From: Sphingobacterium nematocida
GTDB taxonomy: Bacteria > Bacteroidota > Bacteroidia > Sphingobacteriales > Sphingobacteriaceae
Direction of reading: 5' to 3'
Assembly: GCF_900168125.1 (NCBI RefSeq)
Contig: NZ_FUZF01000004.1
Span: 237,546 to 301,545 of the forward strand
DNA: 64,000 nucleotides
Shown: positions 10,201-18,586 of the stretch, piece after piece
Layout: every line of letters starts with the position of its first letter
Numbering within the stretch: the first letter of the stretch is position 1
Notes under the pieces: generated by a model
Told to the model about the DNA's origin: nothing
Database searches by the model: none
What the model saw: the letters and a program-made list of their open reading frames with translations, nothing else
Program-made: the position numbers and the translations under genes

Positions 10201-10686
10201 GTACATGGTGGTTTTCAGAATAATTTTAGATATGACCAGTGGACACTTGGGGTATTTCTCAACTATTCTTTGGGCGGTAAGATTTACAACATCTCCGAAC
10301 AATGGATGGGAAATGGTAGCAACTTTGCCAATCAGTATGCATACATGTTGGATGCGTGGCACCCAGTTCGTAACCCTAATTCGGACCTGCCTAGGGCTGG
10401 ATCTGTGGATAATATAGCGTCTAGTCGTATGGTTTATGATGCCAGCTTCCTGAGATTGAAGAGTGTATCTGTCGGGTATACTTTAGATTTGGGCAAGTGG
10501 ACAAAAAATAAGTTGCGGGATGTACAGTTTGGTCTAGCTGGAGAAAATTTATTCGTTTGGAAGAAGTACAACGGATTCGACCCAGATGTTTCATCGTCTA
10601 GTGGTACTTCGACATTAAGAAGGCTTGATATTGGGGCCTATCCAAAGCCTAGAACTATTGTAGGCAGTATTCAAATCAGGTATTAA
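7264..10686 (+). CDS. SusC/RagA-family TonB-dependent outer-membrane transporter with STN signalling domain
   Basis: Outer-membrane import channel of 1,140 residues. A signal-anchor stretch occupies about residues 20-45, ending SASTFGQ. It is followed by a secretin/TonB short N-terminal (STN) domain at about 48-115 (ATLLKDFEKRSGYTVFYAQG), a carboxypeptidase-regulatory-like domain at about 140-215, a TonB box region (MEEAVVIGYG), the plug with SVLKDASATAIYGTRGSNGVI, and a 22-strand barrel ending in QIRY. The STN domain is the part that passes the signal to FecR, so this protein is both transporter and sensor. It is followed 18 nt later by its SusD partner. The substrate is not shown by the sequence, but the neighbouring EEP proteins point to a phosphodiester polymer. 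Confidence 0.96.
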   Translation: MYEKKRLGAGYAFNLPKLKIPLYMKLTWILILVASMHLSASTFGQKITLKGKNVRLATLLKDFEKRSGYTVFYAQGILPNNTISNVELVDVEALDALRRLLVPYQLDFKRKDHSIVLFSKNDQNRKSTLGNTASIEAQQHVLKGNTKTSTGAVLANVTVRDKSTGKVTRTDESGTFTLEVDLPTVLELSLLGFDKKEINVNSVSELQVVMVEKVTDMEEAVVIGYGQVKKKDLTGSVVNIKMEDVKDAPVLSVDLALQGRVPGAEFTATTGEPGATTSIRIRGTRSITASNEPLIVVDGVMDAVSSLTDINTSDIESISVLKDASATAIYGTRGSNGVIIVTTKQGKSGKDNITLRSTVGLSQLPRKLDIMNASQYAQYRNDYALFTSADPYGDITINSPMSAYPYPDPNALGKGTDWVDEITRIAPYHTHNLSLSGGKNKSSYYASIAYDNTQGIIQESGLGRFTGRLNLDYQLFPWMKVGFKYSYTKRDENKNLVTIGGTNWWSGAIYLNPMIKVYDNFNDLWYSGQKFNSPRSILDSDVINNIKHDGTTNTGYIEIEPIKNLKVNSQLTYYAYGRHTFEYEPGNLPAKADNEGGMAYRAEYTQSNLMSQTTLNYLKKWDDVHHLDFTAGFVGQKITDDNLTLRGEGYQSDAILWNNMNAIPDKENYVGGSGNTTKTSMSYLARANYNYKSKYYLTVTGRRDGASNFAKNEKWAFFPSAALKWTVSNEEFLKNSSWINDFSIRASAGRTGNDGISSYRSLAALSSSTSGYLFNGSQPVAFYPSRLASEELSWEKTDMYNIATDIALFNNRVNMTFEAYLSYTKDLLLDVQTPTQTGYATRFANVGKTSNRGVEFSIETRNIQKDKFSWTSTFSISHNKQRVDDIGHYGYVSAYTAAGNNGYMMYGYVKDYPLNALWGFQYAGTWKSQEEIDRNKITRAYVSASTQQYRLGSARYIDANHDGIFNENDLTYLGNADPLVHGGFQNNFRYDQWTLGVFLNYSLGGKIYNISEQWMGNGSNFANQYAYMLDAWHPVRNPNSDLPRAGSVDNIASSRMVYDASFLRLKSVSVGYTLDLGKWTKNKLRDVQFGLAGENLFVWKKYNGFDPDVSSSSGTSTLRRLDIGAYPKPRTIVGSIQIRY

Positions 10687-10704
10687 ATCAAAAAAAGTCT
10701 ATAA

Positions 10705-12183
10705 ATGAAACGTTTATTTATATTTTTTCTTAGTAGTCTACTTTGGACAGGGTGTTCGATTGAAGAAGAACCTACATCCTTTGTCAATACGGACAATTAT
10801 TACTTAACAGAAGCACAGTGTATTTCAGGGCTCAACTCTACATATATTCCTCTAAAAACTATTTATACCTATACGTATTTGATGGCTACAGAAGGAGTTA
10901 GTGATTTGATGTATATAGCATCAGGTACGCTAGACGCACAACTGGACATATCGCCTGCCCAGCCTCGGTTTGGACAGAATATGTGGACGTTGGGTTATCG
11001 TGGAGTAATGTATTGTAACTCTATCATCGATGGAATAAAGCGTTCGCCTCTCTCTGAGGATAGCAAGAATAGACTATTGGCAGAAGGAATGATTATGCGT
11101 GCTTATTACTATTGGTTCTTGACATCTACATTTGGCGATGTACCTTTTTATACGGAAGATGTAGCAAATGCCGAAGTTTTGGATCGGGTTTCAAAATTAG
11201 GAAGAATGCCGGCAGTTGCGACCCGTGATTATCTGATTGCGGAGTTACAGGAGTATTTGCCACATTTAGCCCAAGTACGTACCAATGATGTACCCGGCAA
11301 TCGTTCGGGGGCAGCAATGGGATGGATGTTGATCGGTAAACTTGCACAGTGGAATAAGAAATGGGATGTGGCAAAGGATGCTATGCAGAAACTAGAAGCT
11401 ATCTACGGTGATTTTAACAAATATCCATTGGGAGATATAGCCCTGAAGAATAAGAATATTTTAGAGTCTATTTTTGAGATTCAATTTACCTATTCCGAAA
11501 CGGGACTACAGGTGACTACAAACTCAGGGGCTATATGTATGCCGACTCGCAGTACCGGAGCTATCTATGATGGCGTGGAGATACCCGAGTTGGGTACTAA
11601 TGCGACCACTTGGTCTCCACTTCGTCCTAATAATTTCTTTTTTCAAAGCGTGATGCGTCGCGGTAGTGAGGATTTGCGTACGAATCTGAATATGGCTTGG
11701 GACTATAAGGGGGTAGCATTCAAAAGTACAGCTACACGACCTTGGTTAGGACCTAAATTTTGGACCTATAATATGTACAATGTCGCCGACGGGAATAATC
11801 AAAGAGTATTTCGTTATGCAGATGCCTTGTTGATGCAGGCAGAGAACTATATGGAACTTAGGGATCAAACTGCTGCTATTAAGTATCTGAATATGGTCCG
11901 TAACAGGGCGGGTTTAGCAGATTACGAGTTCAAAAATTGGGACCTATTGAGAGAAGAGATCCAAAAGGAGAGGGGCCGTGAGTTATTGGGCGAATATCAA
12001 CGTAAGTACGACTTGGTACGCTGGGGAATATGGTATCAAGCTACTTATGACTATACAGACTATGCTGCACTAAAAAATAATATGCTGCCTTGTCATGAGT
12101 ACTATCCTATACCGGATATAGAAGTGGTTAAATCGGGCAATAATCTAGATAATAAAGCTTACGAATTTTATGGAAAAGGTTAA
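10705..12183 (+). CDS. SusD/RagB-family surface nutrient-binding lipoprotein
   Basis: Surface lipoprotein of 492 residues that caps the SusC transporter and binds the substrate. The signal peptide ends at LLWTGC, followed by SIEEEP, an acidic pattern typical of surface export. SusD hallmarks are the N-terminal helical TPR-like part (GMIMRAYYYWFLTSTFGDVPFYTED near residue 130) and the C-terminal segment with YADALLMQAENYMELRD, AIKYLNMVRNRAGL and ERGRELLGEYQRKYDLVRWG. The stop at 12183 lies 7 nt before the chosen start of the EEP gene, so the genes are in one transcript. Confidence 0.95.
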   Translation: MKRLFIFFLSSLLWTGCSIEEEPTSFVNTDNYYLTEAQCISGLNSTYIPLKTIYTYTYLMATEGVSDLMYIASGTLDAQLDISPAQPRFGQNMWTLGYRGVMYCNSIIDGIKRSPLSEDSKNRLLAEGMIMRAYYYWFLTSTFGDVPFYTEDVANAEVLDRVSKLGRMPAVATRDYLIAELQEYLPHLAQVRTNDVPGNRSGAAMGWMLIGKLAQWNKKWDVAKDAMQKLEAIYGDFNKYPLGDIALKNKNILESIFEIQFTYSETGLQVTTNSGAICMPTRSTGAIYDGVEIPELGTNATTWSPLRPNNFFFQSVMRRGSEDLRTNLNMAWDYKGVAFKSTATRPWLGPKFWTYNMYNVADGNNQRVFRYADALLMQAENYMELRDQTAAIKYLNMVRNRAGLADYEFKNWDLLREEIQKERGRELLGEYQRKYDLVRWGIWYQATYDYTDYAALKNNMLPCHEYYPIPDIEVVKSGNNLDNKAYEFYGKG

Positions 12184-12190
12184 TACGTAT

Positions 12191-13093
12191 ATGAGAATGC
12201 AAAGTGTTAGATTATACTCTTTTCTAGGGGGGCTCTTTTTTGTGCTGGCCACATTACTGATAGTATCCTGTAAAGATAAGGACGAATCTGAACCTATAAT
12301 AGAGGAGCCAAGCCCTGAGGAACTGGTGTTGCCTGATACATTGAAGGTGATCAGTTATAATATTCTTGAGGGCATGAAAAATGATAAGGCCAACAACTAC
12401 AATAAATTTGTAGAATGGATCAAATCGCAAGCTCCGGATGTCTTAGCACTACAGGAAGTCAACGGGTTTAATCAACGTGATTTAGAAAAATTGGCAAAGC
12501 GCTATGGTCACAATTATGTGATTACCAATCCAAAGTCTACGGATAATTATCCAGTAGCGTTAACATCAAAATACCCTATAGAATCAAGACGCAGGATTAC
12601 ACTTAATGTGTCTCATGGAGCAATCTTCGCAAGACTTAAAAATACAGACTTGAATATTGTGGTTACTCATTTTTGGCCGCAAGCTTACTGGAAGACTGTG
12701 GGGGACAACTTGGGTAATGATTACCGCCTACAGGAAGCTAATGTCGTATTGGATAGTACAATACGTAAGTTTAGCAAGGAGAAGGACTGGGTGTTTATGG
12801 GGGATTTCAATTCGGTATCACGCAGAGATTATGAACCTTCAGTGACCACCAATAACTATTGGGCAATTGATGAAATTATGGAGGCAGGCTATGTCGATGC
12901 TATTCATTACCTACATGGTACTAAGGAAGATGGTACTGCCAAATACGATTTCCAATATCCAGGCCGGCGGATTGACTTTATATTCGGTACGGAATCGGTA
13001 TTGAAAAAAGTCACTAAAGCTCAGCCGATCTACGACGAGTTTACAAAAGTCTATTCGGATCACCCTCCAATGATGTTTCATTTACTACTCTAG
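12191..13093 (+). CDS. Surface lipoprotein of the endonuclease/exonuclease/phosphatase (EEP) family
   Basis: Predicted metal-dependent phosphodiesterase of the DNase I/exonuclease III fold, 300 residues. The ATG at 12191 is preferred over the one at 12170, which overlaps susD, because it puts the lipoprotein signal (LLIVSC, Cys27, then KDKDE) at a normal position. The catalytic set looks complete: Asn57 in ISYNIL, Glu89 in LALQEV, His160 in VVTHFWP, Asp205 and Asn207 in MGDFNS, Asp262 in RIDFIF, and Asp290-His291 in YSDHPP. Family members cut DNA, RNA, sphingomyelin or inositol phosphates, so the substrate is open. In this locus it probably cleaves the polymer at the surface before SusCD import. 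Confidence 0.88.
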   Translation: MRMQSVRLYSFLGGLFFVLATLLIVSCKDKDESEPIIEEPSPEELVLPDTLKVISYNILEGMKNDKANNYNKFVEWIKSQAPDVLALQEVNGFNQRDLEKLAKRYGHNYVITNPKSTDNYPVALTSKYPIESRRRITLNVSHGAIFARLKNTDLNIVVTHFWPQAYWKTVGDNLGNDYRLQEANVVLDSTIRKFSKEKDWVFMGDFNSVSRRDYEPSVTTNNYWAIDEIMEAGYVDAIHYLHGTKEDGTAKYDFQYPGRRIDFIFGTESVLKKVTKAQPIYDEFTKVYSDHPPMMFHLLL

Positions 13094-13118
13094 TATTTAA
13101 CGTTCGAATAATTCAAAA

Positions 13119-15527
13119 ATGAATAAGATAAACATATATAAATTGCTTTCCTATAAAAGTCTTGCACTTATTCTGTTAACCCTATTGATGGGCTGTGAAA
13201 GAAAGTTCGACTTGGGGCTATCGTTGTCGGTCAACTCCAACGAGATCCACCTCGAAGCTACAGAAGGAAAGACCAAAATTATGGTATACTCGGATGGTGG
13301 TTGGAATGTTGCGGTCAAAGAGGAAGCCGACTGGTTGGCGTTGGATCGCACCTCTGGAACAGAGAATTCAGATATTCTGTTTTCCTATTCTCAGAACTTT
13401 GGCGTATCACGATCTGCCACCTTGGTCATATCAAAAGGAAAAGAGAAACAGGAAGTAAAGGTAATACAGGCTGGACTGAATGCAGCGTTTCGATTCTCTA
13501 AGTCAAAATACACGATTACCAAAAATCCATTCCAGATTAACCTCCCTATCGTTAATGATTTAAAGTCTAATATTAAGAACATTAAGATAGATTATCTCTA
13601 TGATGATGAGACTTCTGAAAAATGGGTTACAGGGGCTACTTTTCTAGATAACGGATTGCAGTTTAAAGCTTTGGAAAACAATGCTGGAAGAAATCGCACT
13701 GTACGTATTTATTTAACTGTAGTCGATGGCTTCGATAAAGAATATACCGTATTTACCGATGTAGACCAGTCATTACAGGATCCGGTTTTGGTACCTCGTA
13801 AGCAGGTGTCTGTACTTACGCGGAATGCCAAAATAGATACTGTTATTGTTAAGGGAAATGTAGGTGCACTATTTCCTGATTTTGAACATGTGATAACGTA
13901 TGAGCAAGGGGCTGATTGGATAGAAAGGGTCGAGTTGGCCAATGATAGTTTATTGATGATTGCGGTTCGACAAAACAACTCTGGAGAGAGACGACATGCT
14001 CAGGTACAATTGAAGTATACGAACAATGGTGTCAATTATATCAATCTGATACACCAGGTGGAACAATCGGCTGATGATTTCGAGTATTTAACCATAGACG
14101 AACTGAAAGCGCTGATTCCAGCTGAAGCGGGTGAGATCAAACTGAGTATGCCTCTTAAGGTCTTGGAAGCCTTTGTGATTTCGGATGCAGGTAATGCGAA
14201 TATGGACGTAAATCCTAATCGAGCATTCAATGATATAGACTATGATGAATCACCTAAGACTGCTTACGTACAGAATGCGGAAGGTAGTTCGGGCATACGT
14301 TTAAAATTCGTCAATAAGGGCGCAAATAGTTTAAAACGTTATAGTAAGGCGACGTTATCTATAGATGGTCTCGTATTGATGAAGGAAGCTAACCCTACTC
14401 GCTACACAATCAAAGGACTTACGCCCAGTACCATAGTTAAATCCGAGATAGGTAACGCAGCAAGCTTACCGATGAAAAATAAAGCTATAAATGAATTAAA
14501 GGATAGCGATATATATACCTACGTTAGTCTAAAAAATACAAGTGTATCTGTCCCATATGGTAGTTATGTAAATGTCAATATGGGCTATGCCGGCGTCTTT
14601 AATTGGAATCAGGCGGGTGCCAGTACACCTTATGTAGATGCAGTGCCTACTGCAATATATGATGACCAGGGAGGTAGTTTAAAAGCTATTGTCAATGTAG
14701 CTGCTTCTTGGAGCCGTAGTACATTGCCAACTGGATCTGGCACTTTTTCCGGTATCGTCGTGCATCATAAATTGATCAAATACGGTTATGGCGAAGGTGA
14801 AATCGGCCGCTATTCAATACGACCCGTGAGCCAGTCGGATATTAAGTTAAATGAAGGGGAAAAAGCAAGTACGCTAGTGGAGTGGAAATGGATGAACCCA
14901 AGTAATCTCTCTGCCACAGGTACTATACAGAAAGAGGGGGACAAAATCCTTCCTGCTGTAGGTAAGGGTGAGATGAATTGTACGGTGGCTGGAGCACCCT
15001 CTTCGTTAGGCGCACATCCTATTTACCATACCGATCCGGCTTCTAAGGTTGTCCCTAGTTCTGCAGTGCAGTATAACACAAAATGGTGGAATACGACGAC
15101 AAATAGAGGAGAAGGCTTTGTGTTCAAATTCTCAACGACAGGGATCAGCGCGAGACAGTTGCTGTTCAATTTTAGCCAAGGAGGTGGATCTGGTACAACA
15201 GCAACATTGAATGTACCTACTTACTGGGAGATTGCGTATTCCTTGGATGGTGTTGATTATACGGTGCTTCCGAATTCGACATATGGTATCCGACCATTAG
15301 CGGGATGGGGTTTGAATCATATGTATACCGCTAATGGCTTGAACTCTTTTACATTTAAGTTGCCTAATGATTTGTTGAATAAACCAAACGTTTTTGTCAG
15401 GCTACAGGCACAGAAGGATATCTGTGGAGCCAATACCGCAGATGGAGCAGAGAGTGGAAAGATTATCGCTTCTATGGCTGCGGTAACTGTACGCTTGGGG
15501 GCAGTAGCTGTTAAGTATATACCTTAA
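13119..15527 (+). CDS. BACON/DUF5689-domain surface lipoprotein, copy 1
   Basis: Large secreted lipoprotein of 802 residues with signal LLMGC. A BACON-type domain lies at about residues 35-115 (WNVAVKEEADWLALDRTSG). Further beta domains follow to about 320. A DUF5689 segment lies at about 325-570 (TIDELKAL, then VLEAFVISDAGNANMD, YVQNAEGSSGIRLKF and YSKATLSIDGLVLMKEANPTRYTIKG), and the C-terminal beta domain contains TKWWNTTTNRGEGFVFKFSTTGI. The DUF5689 part reads like an OB-type fold (inference). It has no recognisable catalytic motif and is most likely a binding component. It is a paralogue of the next gene; the shared C-terminal motif and the same domain order indicate tandem duplication. 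Confidence 0.86.
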   Translation: MNKINIYKLLSYKSLALILLTLLMGCERKFDLGLSLSVNSNEIHLEATEGKTKIMVYSDGGWNVAVKEEADWLALDRTSGTENSDILFSYSQNFGVSRSATLVISKGKEKQEVKVIQAGLNAAFRFSKSKYTITKNPFQINLPIVNDLKSNIKNIKIDYLYDDETSEKWVTGATFLDNGLQFKALENNAGRNRTVRIYLTVVDGFDKEYTVFTDVDQSLQDPVLVPRKQVSVLTRNAKIDTVIVKGNVGALFPDFEHVITYEQGADWIERVELANDSLLMIAVRQNNSGERRHAQVQLKYTNNGVNYINLIHQVEQSADDFEYLTIDELKALIPAEAGEIKLSMPLKVLEAFVISDAGNANMDVNPNRAFNDIDYDESPKTAYVQNAEGSSGIRLKFVNKGANSLKRYSKATLSIDGLVLMKEANPTRYTIKGLTPSTIVKSEIGNAASLPMKNKAINELKDSDIYTYVSLKNTSVSVPYGSYVNVNMGYAGVFNWNQAGASTPYVDAVPTAIYDDQGGSLKAIVNVAASWSRSTLPTGSGTFSGIVVHHKLIKYGYGEGEIGRYSIRPVSQSDIKLNEGEKASTLVEWKWMNPSNLSATGTIQKEGDKILPAVGKGEMNCTVAGAPSSLGAHPIYHTDPASKVVPSSAVQYNTKWWNTTTNRGEGFVFKFSTTGISARQLLFNFSQGGGSGTTATLNVPTYWEIAYSLDGVDYTVLPNSTYGIRPLAGWGLNHMYTANGLNSFTFKLPNDLLNKPNVFVRLQAQKDICGANTADGAESGKIIASMAAVTVRLGAVAVKYIP

Positions 15528-15542
15528 AATTAAGATAGAAAG

Positions 15543-17714
15543 ATGATTAAACTACAATATATCGGAGTCTTTTGCTTGCTCTTACTGATTTTTGCATGCA
15601 AAAAGGATGATGCAGAGTATCTCAAATTTTCGGAACTAGGGGCTGAAAAAAAGGAGTATACCATTCCGGCTACAGCTGGACAGCTGGAAGTCAAAGTATT
15701 GTCCAGTAGCAATTTTGAAGTTGTATTGCCTCAAGAGCAATCTTGGTTAAAGGTAAATAGTGATAAAATGAAAGGAGACACAAGCTTCTTGTTAGATCAC
15801 GAAGCCAATGTAGGTTTTCCTCGTAAATCAGTTGTCGCTTTGTATGCTCCTGAAAGCGAGCGTTATGATACTGTTATGGTAAAACAGAACGGTACGAAGC
15901 AACCTATACTAAATTTTCCAACATTGAATACGACAGTATTGGGTGACGGAGGAATAGTAGTTAGTAAGTTAAAGACGAACATTCCCTTGGAAGATATGAC
16001 CATAAAAGTTATTTATCCTACTCCAGATGTGGAGGCTTGGATAAACACAGATTTCGCATATGATCCCAATGCAGAAAATTTTAGTTTTACCGTAAAACCG
16101 AATACTTCGCAGACTGAATTACGAAACGTGCAGATTCGCCTTTCTTACAAAGATGGATGGGATGTTGAACATGTGTCCACACTGTATCTTTTGCAAGCTA
16201 ATGCATTGAATGAGTTTGGAATGCAAGCCGATTTCTCTGAGATACGTGTTTGGGCAGGAGAGAAGATTACATCCGATTTATTTATCGAAGGGCATGTCGT
16301 TAGTGATGCAGGTAATCCTAATGTAGGCGATGCACCTCAAACGACACCAACAGCGATCAATTATACGGAAAATGACCGTACTGTATATGTACAAAGTTTA
16401 GATGGACGCTATGGTTTCCGTATTTTGACGAGCACGCCGTCTGATAATATCTTCAAAAGATATAGTAAGGTGCAGATTTTGTTGAAAGGTGTTGGTGTAG
16501 AACGAGAGTTGAATCCGAATCGCTATACGCTGACTGGTGTTACATCCATGATGGTGATGAGACAGGAAGAGGGAGCTGCTAGCCAAATCGCGATCAAGCA
16601 GAAGCATATGAGAGATCTAACAGATGACGATATTTATACCTTTGTGACATTGAAAGATGTGGAGTTTCCGATTCGAAAGGGATCCTTTACTCCGATTAAT
16701 GAAGGTTATTCTACGTTGTTTTCGGCTCACCGTATCGGGAAGTATCCGTTATTAATGCGTGATAAAAATGGAGATGATTTCTTTACAATGACCAATACAC
16801 GTACCGCTTATCGTAGAGATGGTAGCATGTTGCCGGCGGGTTCAGGAACGATATCCGGTGTCATTGTTCATGAGAAGTTTAGCCGTTTTGAGTACCAAGA
16901 TGCCGCATTGGAGCAGGATTATGGTAATATTGGCCGCTATCAGATTCGTCATTTGGCAAAAGAGGATATCAAGATTGCAACAACGTTTACCAGTGGCTTT
17001 TCGGAATTACTTACAGAATATCAATATCCGAATATTACAAATGGTATAGCTTTGCCTACCTTGGGAAATAATGGTAGTATTACTTTTTCTGTTAATACAG
17101 TTAATCTGAGTAAAAGTGTAGACTATAGTTACTTGGGAGCTGTCGGGAAAGAAAACTTAGGAAATACAAACCAATACGGTAATGGGGTGTTGACAGGTGC
17201 TGGTAGTAAGCAGAATACCGAAACTACAACAAATTCAGATGGTAAGGGGGCTGTAACAAATGCCGCAATTACCGCTAAGGATACATGGTGGAATTATGAA
17301 AAAAATAGAGGAGAAGGATTTGTAGTAGATTTTTCAACTTTGGGAATCAATACAAACCAACTTTCGCTACAGTTTACTGCATTAAATCTAGTTGGTTCTA
17401 CAGGTAAAGGAGCTCCTCGGTACTGGAAAGTAGAGTGGTCTGAGCATGGAAATATGGATGGGACTTGGACTAAGATCAAGAGTTATACAGTGCCAGACGC
17501 ACCATTATTTGCAAATACGAATATACACCAATTAGCTGCTTACAAGAATATCAATATCAAGTTGCCGTTGGCATTGTTGGGCAAATCGAAGGTGTACATA
17601 AGATTGGTTGTCGAGAGAAACCTCGCTTCAAATGGAAACAGCTATGCTAGCGAACCGTTAGATGAAGCGACCTCGACGGGTATTGGTTATTTAGCAATTC
17701 GTTATAATAAATAG
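15543..17714 (+). CDS. BACON/DUF5689-domain surface lipoprotein, copy 2
   Basis: Paralogue of the preceding gene, 723 residues, 15 nt downstream. The signal peptide ends at LLIFAC and is followed by KKDDAE, a strong surface-export pattern. A BACON-like domain occupies about residues 25-120 (SWLKVNSDKMKGDTSF). The DUF5689 segment is at about 225-480 (EIRVWAGEKITSDLFIEGHVVSDAGNPN, YVQSLDGRYGFRIL, YSKVQILLKGVGVERELNPNRYTLTGV, and AGSGTISGVIVHEKF). The C-terminal domain contains TWWNYEKNRGEGFVVDFSTLGI, matching copy 1. The two copies have diverged clearly, so they may bind different parts of the substrate. The last EEP gene follows after 4 nt. Confidence 0.86.
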   Translation: MIKLQYIGVFCLLLLIFACKKDDAEYLKFSELGAEKKEYTIPATAGQLEVKVLSSSNFEVVLPQEQSWLKVNSDKMKGDTSFLLDHEANVGFPRKSVVALYAPESERYDTVMVKQNGTKQPILNFPTLNTTVLGDGGIVVSKLKTNIPLEDMTIKVIYPTPDVEAWINTDFAYDPNAENFSFTVKPNTSQTELRNVQIRLSYKDGWDVEHVSTLYLLQANALNEFGMQADFSEIRVWAGEKITSDLFIEGHVVSDAGNPNVGDAPQTTPTAINYTENDRTVYVQSLDGRYGFRILTSTPSDNIFKRYSKVQILLKGVGVERELNPNRYTLTGVTSMMVMRQEEGAASQIAIKQKHMRDLTDDDIYTFVTLKDVEFPIRKGSFTPINEGYSTLFSAHRIGKYPLLMRDKNGDDFFTMTNTRTAYRRDGSMLPAGSGTISGVIVHEKFSRFEYQDAALEQDYGNIGRYQIRHLAKEDIKIATTFTSGFSELLTEYQYPNITNGIALPTLGNNGSITFSVNTVNLSKSVDYSYLGAVGKENLGNTNQYGNGVLTGAGSKQNTETTTNSDGKGAVTNAAITAKDTWWNYEKNRGEGFVVDFSTLGINTNQLSLQFTALNLVGSTGKGAPRYWKVEWSEHGNMDGTWTKIKSYTVPDAPLFANTNIHQLAAYKNINIKLPLALLGKSKVYIRLVVERNLASNGNSYASEPLDEATSTGIGYLAIRYNK

Positions 17715-17718
17715 AGAT

Positions 17719-18531
17719 ATGATAAAAAAAATTATAGGACTGTTCGGATTGTGTGCACTAACTTGTATTACTGCGTTTGGACAATTACAAAACAATCTAC
17801 CCCTACGTTTAAAAGTAGGGGTATATAATCTTGGTCACTTTAATCAAGGCCGATTGGGAGGATTTCAAGGTGATGGAAAAATGATGCAGGCAGAGCTGTT
17901 TCGTTGGAAGAGTTGGATTGGCCAACAAGGCCTTGATTTATTCGCCGTCAATGAATGGAATCGTTTTTTTGATAAAGACAGTACGGTGTTAGCAGAAGAA
18001 GCCCTGTTAAAGCCGTTTTATAAAAACGTATATTTCGGTAAGGAGAACAAATGGATATATAATGGCATTGCTACCAATTATACATTGGAAAACATACGCC
18101 AAGAGAAATGGGATGGCGATTACTATGCTGTAATTGGTGATTTGAAAGTCGGGGATAAGACCATTACAGTAATCTCTTCACATATCCCATGGCAGAAAGA
18201 ATGGCATGATAGTTCTATTGCAGCCCTTTTGGCTAATTTAAAGAAATATGAATATTTTATCTGTATGGGGGATATGAATGCTTTTGATAAAGTTCAACTA
18301 AAATTTACCGAAGCTGGATTCAATATGGCGAATGGTGGAGCACAAGGGTGGTTTGCTACAGCAGCAGGTACTAATGCTGCTGAAGGTCGAGTGGGAGCCG
18401 TGCCCAACCGGAGTATTGATAATATAGTAACGAGTAGTAATATTAAAATTATGAATGTGACTGCGCCATTTACACATCTGAATGATTTGGATCATCTTCC
18501 GATTTTAGCAGACTTAATCGTCACATGGTAG
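17719..18531 (+). CDS. Secreted EEP-family protein with an altered catalytic motif
   Basis: Second endonuclease/exonuclease/phosphatase-fold protein of the locus, 270 residues, with an ordinary signal peptide (LCALTCITAFGQ) and no lipobox, so it is periplasmic or secreted. The key residues can be matched: Asn37 in VYNLGHF, Glu79 in FAVNEW, His155 in SSHIPW, Asp185 and Asn187 in MGDMNA, Asp234 in SIDNIV and Asp258-His259 in DLDHLP. The usual Gln before the metal-binding Glu (QE) is Asn here (Asn78). It may act on fragments released by the surface enzyme. The locus ends here with an intrinsic terminator. Confidence 0.82.
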   Translation: MIKKIIGLFGLCALTCITAFGQLQNNLPLRLKVGVYNLGHFNQGRLGGFQGDGKMMQAELFRWKSWIGQQGLDLFAVNEWNRFFDKDSTVLAEEALLKPFYKNVYFGKENKWIYNGIATNYTLENIRQEKWDGDYYAVIGDLKVGDKTITVISSHIPWQKEWHDSSIAALLANLKKYEYFICMGDMNAFDKVQLKFTEAGFNMANGGAQGWFATAAGTNAAEGRVGAVPNRSIDNIVTSSNIKIMNVTAPFTHLNDLDHLPILADLIVTW

Positions 18532-18536
18532 TATGG

Positions 18537-18568
18537 TAGGGAGTTCAGCAAAAGAACTCCCTATGTTT
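18537..18568 (+). terminator. Intrinsic terminator closing the sigma/SusCD/EEP locus
   Basis: Perfect 10-bp stem TAGGGAGTTC (18537-18546) and GAACTCCCTA (18554-18563) with a 7-nt loop, followed by a T-rich stretch. It lies 6 nt after the EEP stop and before the convergent SDR gene. Confidence 0.75.
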
Positions 18569-18586
18569 TATACAGGCGGTATCATC

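Noticed and set aside
12657..12845. 62-codon frame inside the first EEP gene
   Set aside because: Out-of-frame shadow of a well-supported gene.
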